Source: Prevotella sp. 10(H) (GTDB taxonomy: Bacteria; Bacteroidota; Bacteroidia; Bacteroidales; Dysgonomonadaceae). From it: a stretch of DNA of 64,000 nt. The DNA is taken from assembly GCF_000711235.1 (NCBI RefSeq), contig NZ_JOMI01000007.1, positions 248,001-312,000 of the forward strand. The letters run 5' to 3'. The translations under genes were made by a program, and so were the position numbers. Shown here piece by piece: positions 61,608-64,000 of this stretch. Every line of letters begins with the position of its first letter. Positions within the stretch are counted from its first letter, which is position 1. The notes below the pieces were generated by a model that was given only the letters and a program-made list of their open reading frames with translations, searched no databases and was not told the origin of the DNA.

Positions 61608-64000
61608 TTAGAATGAAATATTCAGGCCTAAAGTCAGGCTTAGCGGATTAGGATAACCATTGCCTACATTTTCAGGGTCAACTCCTGTGAATTCATTATC
61701 ACCCCATGACTTTGTAATAGTAAGCAGGTTCTGCCCTTGCAGGTACAATCTTGCATTCTGCATTTTGTATTTACTGATAAATTCTTTTGGGAGGGTGTAT
61801 CCTACAGATAATGACCGTAGTTTGAGATAAGAGCCTGACTCTACAAAATATGTAGAAGAGCGGCCTTCGTCATTCTTATTTGTCAGGCTTAGGGCAGGTA
61901 TTTTAGAATTTGGATTTTCTGCTGTCCATGCATCCAGCAGGCGGGTGCCTTTGTTGTTGCCTGCTTCGAAGAACCAGAAGTCTGTCATTCTTTTCAGGTC
62001 ATTGTATACATCTACTCCTGCTACTCCCTGAAAAAATATATTGAGATCGAAATTCTTATATGCCAGACTTACATTCAGTCCGTAGATAAAATCGGGATGA
62101 GGATTTCCTATCCACGTGCGGTCGTATCTGTCTGTAATCGATCCGTCATTGTTTATGTCCTTATATTTGAGGCGTCCAACGGCTTTTCCCTGCTGATCTG
62201 CGTGGGCATCGACTTCTTCCTGCGTTTTGAAAATGCCTTCAACTATATAGCCGAACATCATATCTTTCGAACGGCCTAATATTGTCTGATCGAAGCCATT
62301 TCCTCCATATGCATTCTTTACGGCATCGGGTAGGTATGTCACTTTATTTTTGTAAGAGGATAGGTTTCCTGTTATGCTATATCTGAAACCGTTTGCCGTT
62401 TCATCCATGTAGGAGATTATAAACTCGGCACCCCTGTTCTTCATTGAAGCGCCATTTACCCAGTAGTCGTATCCTTCACCTCCGGTAGCGACATTCGGCG
62501 GGAATATCAGAATGCCGGTTGTCTTTTTGTCGAAATAATCGATAGATCCGTTGATCTTGTTATTCAGGAAAGCAAAATCGATTCCGTAATTAGATTGGGT
62601 TGTTTCTTCCCACTTCAGGTTAGGATTTCCCCGCTTGGTTCTGTAATATCCCGAAGGGAGAGTTCCGGTTTTATTGCCAGAAAAGTCATAAGAGGAGTTA
62701 TCGTATCCAGCGACATATACATTGTAGATACCATCATTGCTCAATATATCCTGATTACCCGTTTTTCCCCATCCGTAGCGAAGTTTTAAATTGGTGACAA
62801 ACTTTATATTATCAGCGAAAAAGCTTTCTTCACTCAGTCGCCATCCCAAGGAGTATGCAGGAAATGTACCGTATCTGTTGTTCGGTCCGAATTTTGAAGA
62901 CCCGTCCCTGCGGAGGGTGAAAGATGCCATATATTTGCTTCCGTATGTATAGTTTATTTTACCGAAGTAAGAAAACATGGTTGTCTCTGAACCCGATCCG
63001 CCGTTATTCTTCTCGGCTGTACCTGCATCGAGATACATATAGTCGGGGTTTTCCAGTGTAAAGGTTTCTCTGCTTCCCCAGACATTTTCGTTGTAGTCCC
63101 TTAAGGATTCTACAGCCGCCAGGACATCGAAATTATTTTTCTTGATAGAGAAATTGTAATTGACTGTATTTGTCCATGTCCAGTTGATAGAATGTTTTTG
63201 TTCCTGCTTCGCACTGTTTTTATCATAGGAGAGTGTTCCCGATTTATATTTCTTATTCATGGTGCGGGAATACCAGTTGCCATAATCTATACCGAAGTTT
63301 GTACGGATAACAAGATTTTTAATCGGCTGGAGATCCATATACACATTTCCGAATGTGCGTACAAAATGTTCCTTGTTTTGCTTCGTATCTTCCAGCAACC
63401 TTACAGGGTTATGTCTGTCGCCCATGCCGCTGGTAGGGCCGCCCCAACCGTTGCCGTCTACAGTATGCACCGGTACAATAGGATGCTGGATGAATGCCAG
63501 TCCCATTACGCCCGGATCGGTAACTTCGGTCAGGTAAGAAACAGAGAAGTTTTCTCCTACTTTGAGGATTTTATCAATGAGTTGATAATCGGAATTGAAA
63601 CGTAAGGAGTATTTATCGAGTTTTGTAGTCCTTATTATACCGTTGTTTCCCATATATCCCAATGAAAATAAGGAATTACTACGCTCATTTCCGGTCGATA
63701 CCGTTACATTATGCTTATGGGAAAAGGCTGTGCGGGTTACTTCGTCATACCAGTCAGTATCGGCAGGACGCATTGTTTGATCCTTATCGATGAAGTCAGG
63801 TAGATTCACTTTATCCAGAATAGGCCTTCCGGACGCATCTTTGTGCCAGTCGAAAGTATATTGCTGGTGAGCGGGCTCCAGACCGTCATTTACAGATGCA
63901 CGCCAGAAAGATTCACCCCATTGCTGAGAATTTAGCATTTCTCTTTTTGTTGCATATGTTTGCATAGTCATCGACCCGTTGTAATCGATTCTCGGCTTGG
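61608..64000 (-). CDS. SusC/RagA-family TonB-dependent receptor (5' end beyond window)
   Basis: C-terminal 797 residues of a SusC-like importer; the frame is open through the right edge (KPRIDYNGSMTMQTYATKRE) so signal peptide, carboxypeptidase-like domain and plug lie outside. The visible part is barrel sequence with typical motifs (FTLRRDGSSKFGPNNRYGTF, YSLGWRLSEESFF, KYKDINNDGSITDRYDRTWI, YLQGQNLLTITKSW) and ends in PLSLTLGLNISF. The ATG near 63971 is an internal methionine, not the start. Confidence 0.95.
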   Translation of the reverse strand, partial: KPRIDYNGSMTMQTYATKREMLNSQQWGESFWRASVNDGLEPAHQQYTFDWHKDASGRPILDKVNLPDFIDKDQTMRPADTDWYDEVTRTAFSHKHNVTVSTGNERSNSLFSLGYMGNNGIIRTTKLDKYSLRFNSDYQLIDKILKVGENFSVSYLTEVTDPGVMGLAFIQHPIVPVHTVDGNGWGGPTSGMGDRHNPVRLLEDTKQNKEHFVRTFGNVYMDLQPIKNLVIRTNFGIDYGNWYSRTMNKKYKSGTLSYDKNSAKQEQKHSINWTWTNTVNYNFSIKKNNFDVLAAVESLRDYNENVWGSRETFTLENPDYMYLDAGTAEKNNGGSGSETTMFSYFGKINYTYGSKYMASFTLRRDGSSKFGPNNRYGTFPAYSLGWRLSEESFFADNIKFVTNLKLRYGWGKTGNQDILSNDGIYNVYVAGYDNSSYDFSGNKTGTLPSGYYRTKRGNPNLKWEETTQSNYGIDFAFLNNKINGSIDYFDKKTTGILIFPPNVATGGEGYDYWVNGASMKNRGAEFIISYMDETANGFRYSITGNLSSYKNKVTYLPDAVKNAYGGNGFDQTILGRSKDMMFGYIVEGIFKTQEEVDAHADQQGKAVGRLKYKDINNDGSITDRYDRTWIGNPHPDFIYGLNVSLAYKNFDLNIFFQGVAGVDVYNDLKRMTDFWFFEAGNNKGTRLLDAWTAENPNSKIPALSLTNKNDEGRSSTYFVESGSYLKLRSLSVGYTLPKEFISKYKMQNARLYLQGQNLLTITKSWGDNEFTGVDPENVGNGYPNPLSLTLGLNISF

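Noticed and set aside
61608-63971. ATG at 63969-63971 as start of the right-hand SusC
   Set aside because: The frame is open to the right edge and the sequence there is mid-protein; signal peptide and plug are missing, so the real start is outside the window.

Overview
The window looks like a chromosomal segment from a Bacteroidota gut- or environment-type anaerobe, most like the Dysgonomonas/Porphyromonadaceae side of Bacteroidales (inferred from gene content, not from a search). The evidence is three SusC-type TonB-dependent receptors, two SusD-type lipoproteins, a one-protein hybrid two-component regulator, an ECF sigma/FecR pair, a type IX secretion (T9SS) sorting domain, and several promoters of the Bacteroidales type (TAnnTTTG at -7, TTG or TTTG at -33).

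Layout. 1-4.8 kb (minus): ECF sigma, FecR-type anti-sigma and a TonB-dependent transducer that runs off the left edge; the transducer's start codon is out of frame because of an A10 run. 4.9-6.3 kb: tRNA-Lys, then queC-queF (queuosine precursor synthesis) behind a good promoter and a leader that can fold like a preQ1-I riboswitch. 6.3-10.1 kb (minus): MATE efflux pump, YihY/BrkB-type membrane protein, and a phage-like HTH protein. 10.2-11.6 kb: a small membrane protein, a TonB-type protein, and the RNase P RNA gene (rnpB, minus) whose 3' end overlaps the tonB stop codon. 11.9-23.9 kb (plus): a hybrid two-component regulator, then an IPT/NHL lipoprotein, SusC, SusD and a DUF4361-like lipoprotein: a glycan-uptake locus with no visible degradative enzyme. 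24.0-29.9 kb (minus): a tight six-gene run carrying peptidoglycan recycling functions (dipeptide epimerase, NlpC/P60 endopeptidase, MurQ etherase, BadF-type amino-sugar kinase) plus a GNAT and an NDH-2 NADH dehydrogenase. 30-39.5 kb: housekeeping genes (DedA, DJ-1, TonB, PdxJ, NadK, lipoamide dehydrogenase, SDR, PfkB kinase), a DUF4251 lipoprotein and an HTH-type regulator-like protein.

39.5-56.4 kb is the most unusual part. It lies between two identical tRNA-Asn(GTT) genes. It holds a secreted T9SS-sorted protein, a two-gene YD/RHS system and, behind the full-length RHS gene, a tandem series of four displaced RHS C-terminal cassettes. Each cassette carries a piece of RHS core, a different toxin-like tip and a small downstream gene that is probably the immunity gene. 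One tip carries an HExxH zinc-protease motif, one looks membrane-active and is paired with a membrane protein, one has been deleted down to a stub while its immunity gene remains, and one is a diverged relative of the full-length gene's own tip. Three cassettes begin at the same nucleotide of the core. A shared T-rich motif stands in front of each of these three and again after the last cassette, which suggests a defined unit of duplication or exchange. A DUF3829-like protein and an APH(6)-type kinase complete the segment.

56.5-64 kb: an AlkC-type DNA alkylation repair protein, a paralogue of the 34-kb HTH protein, an alpha/beta hydrolase, and a second SusD/SusC pair running off the right edge.
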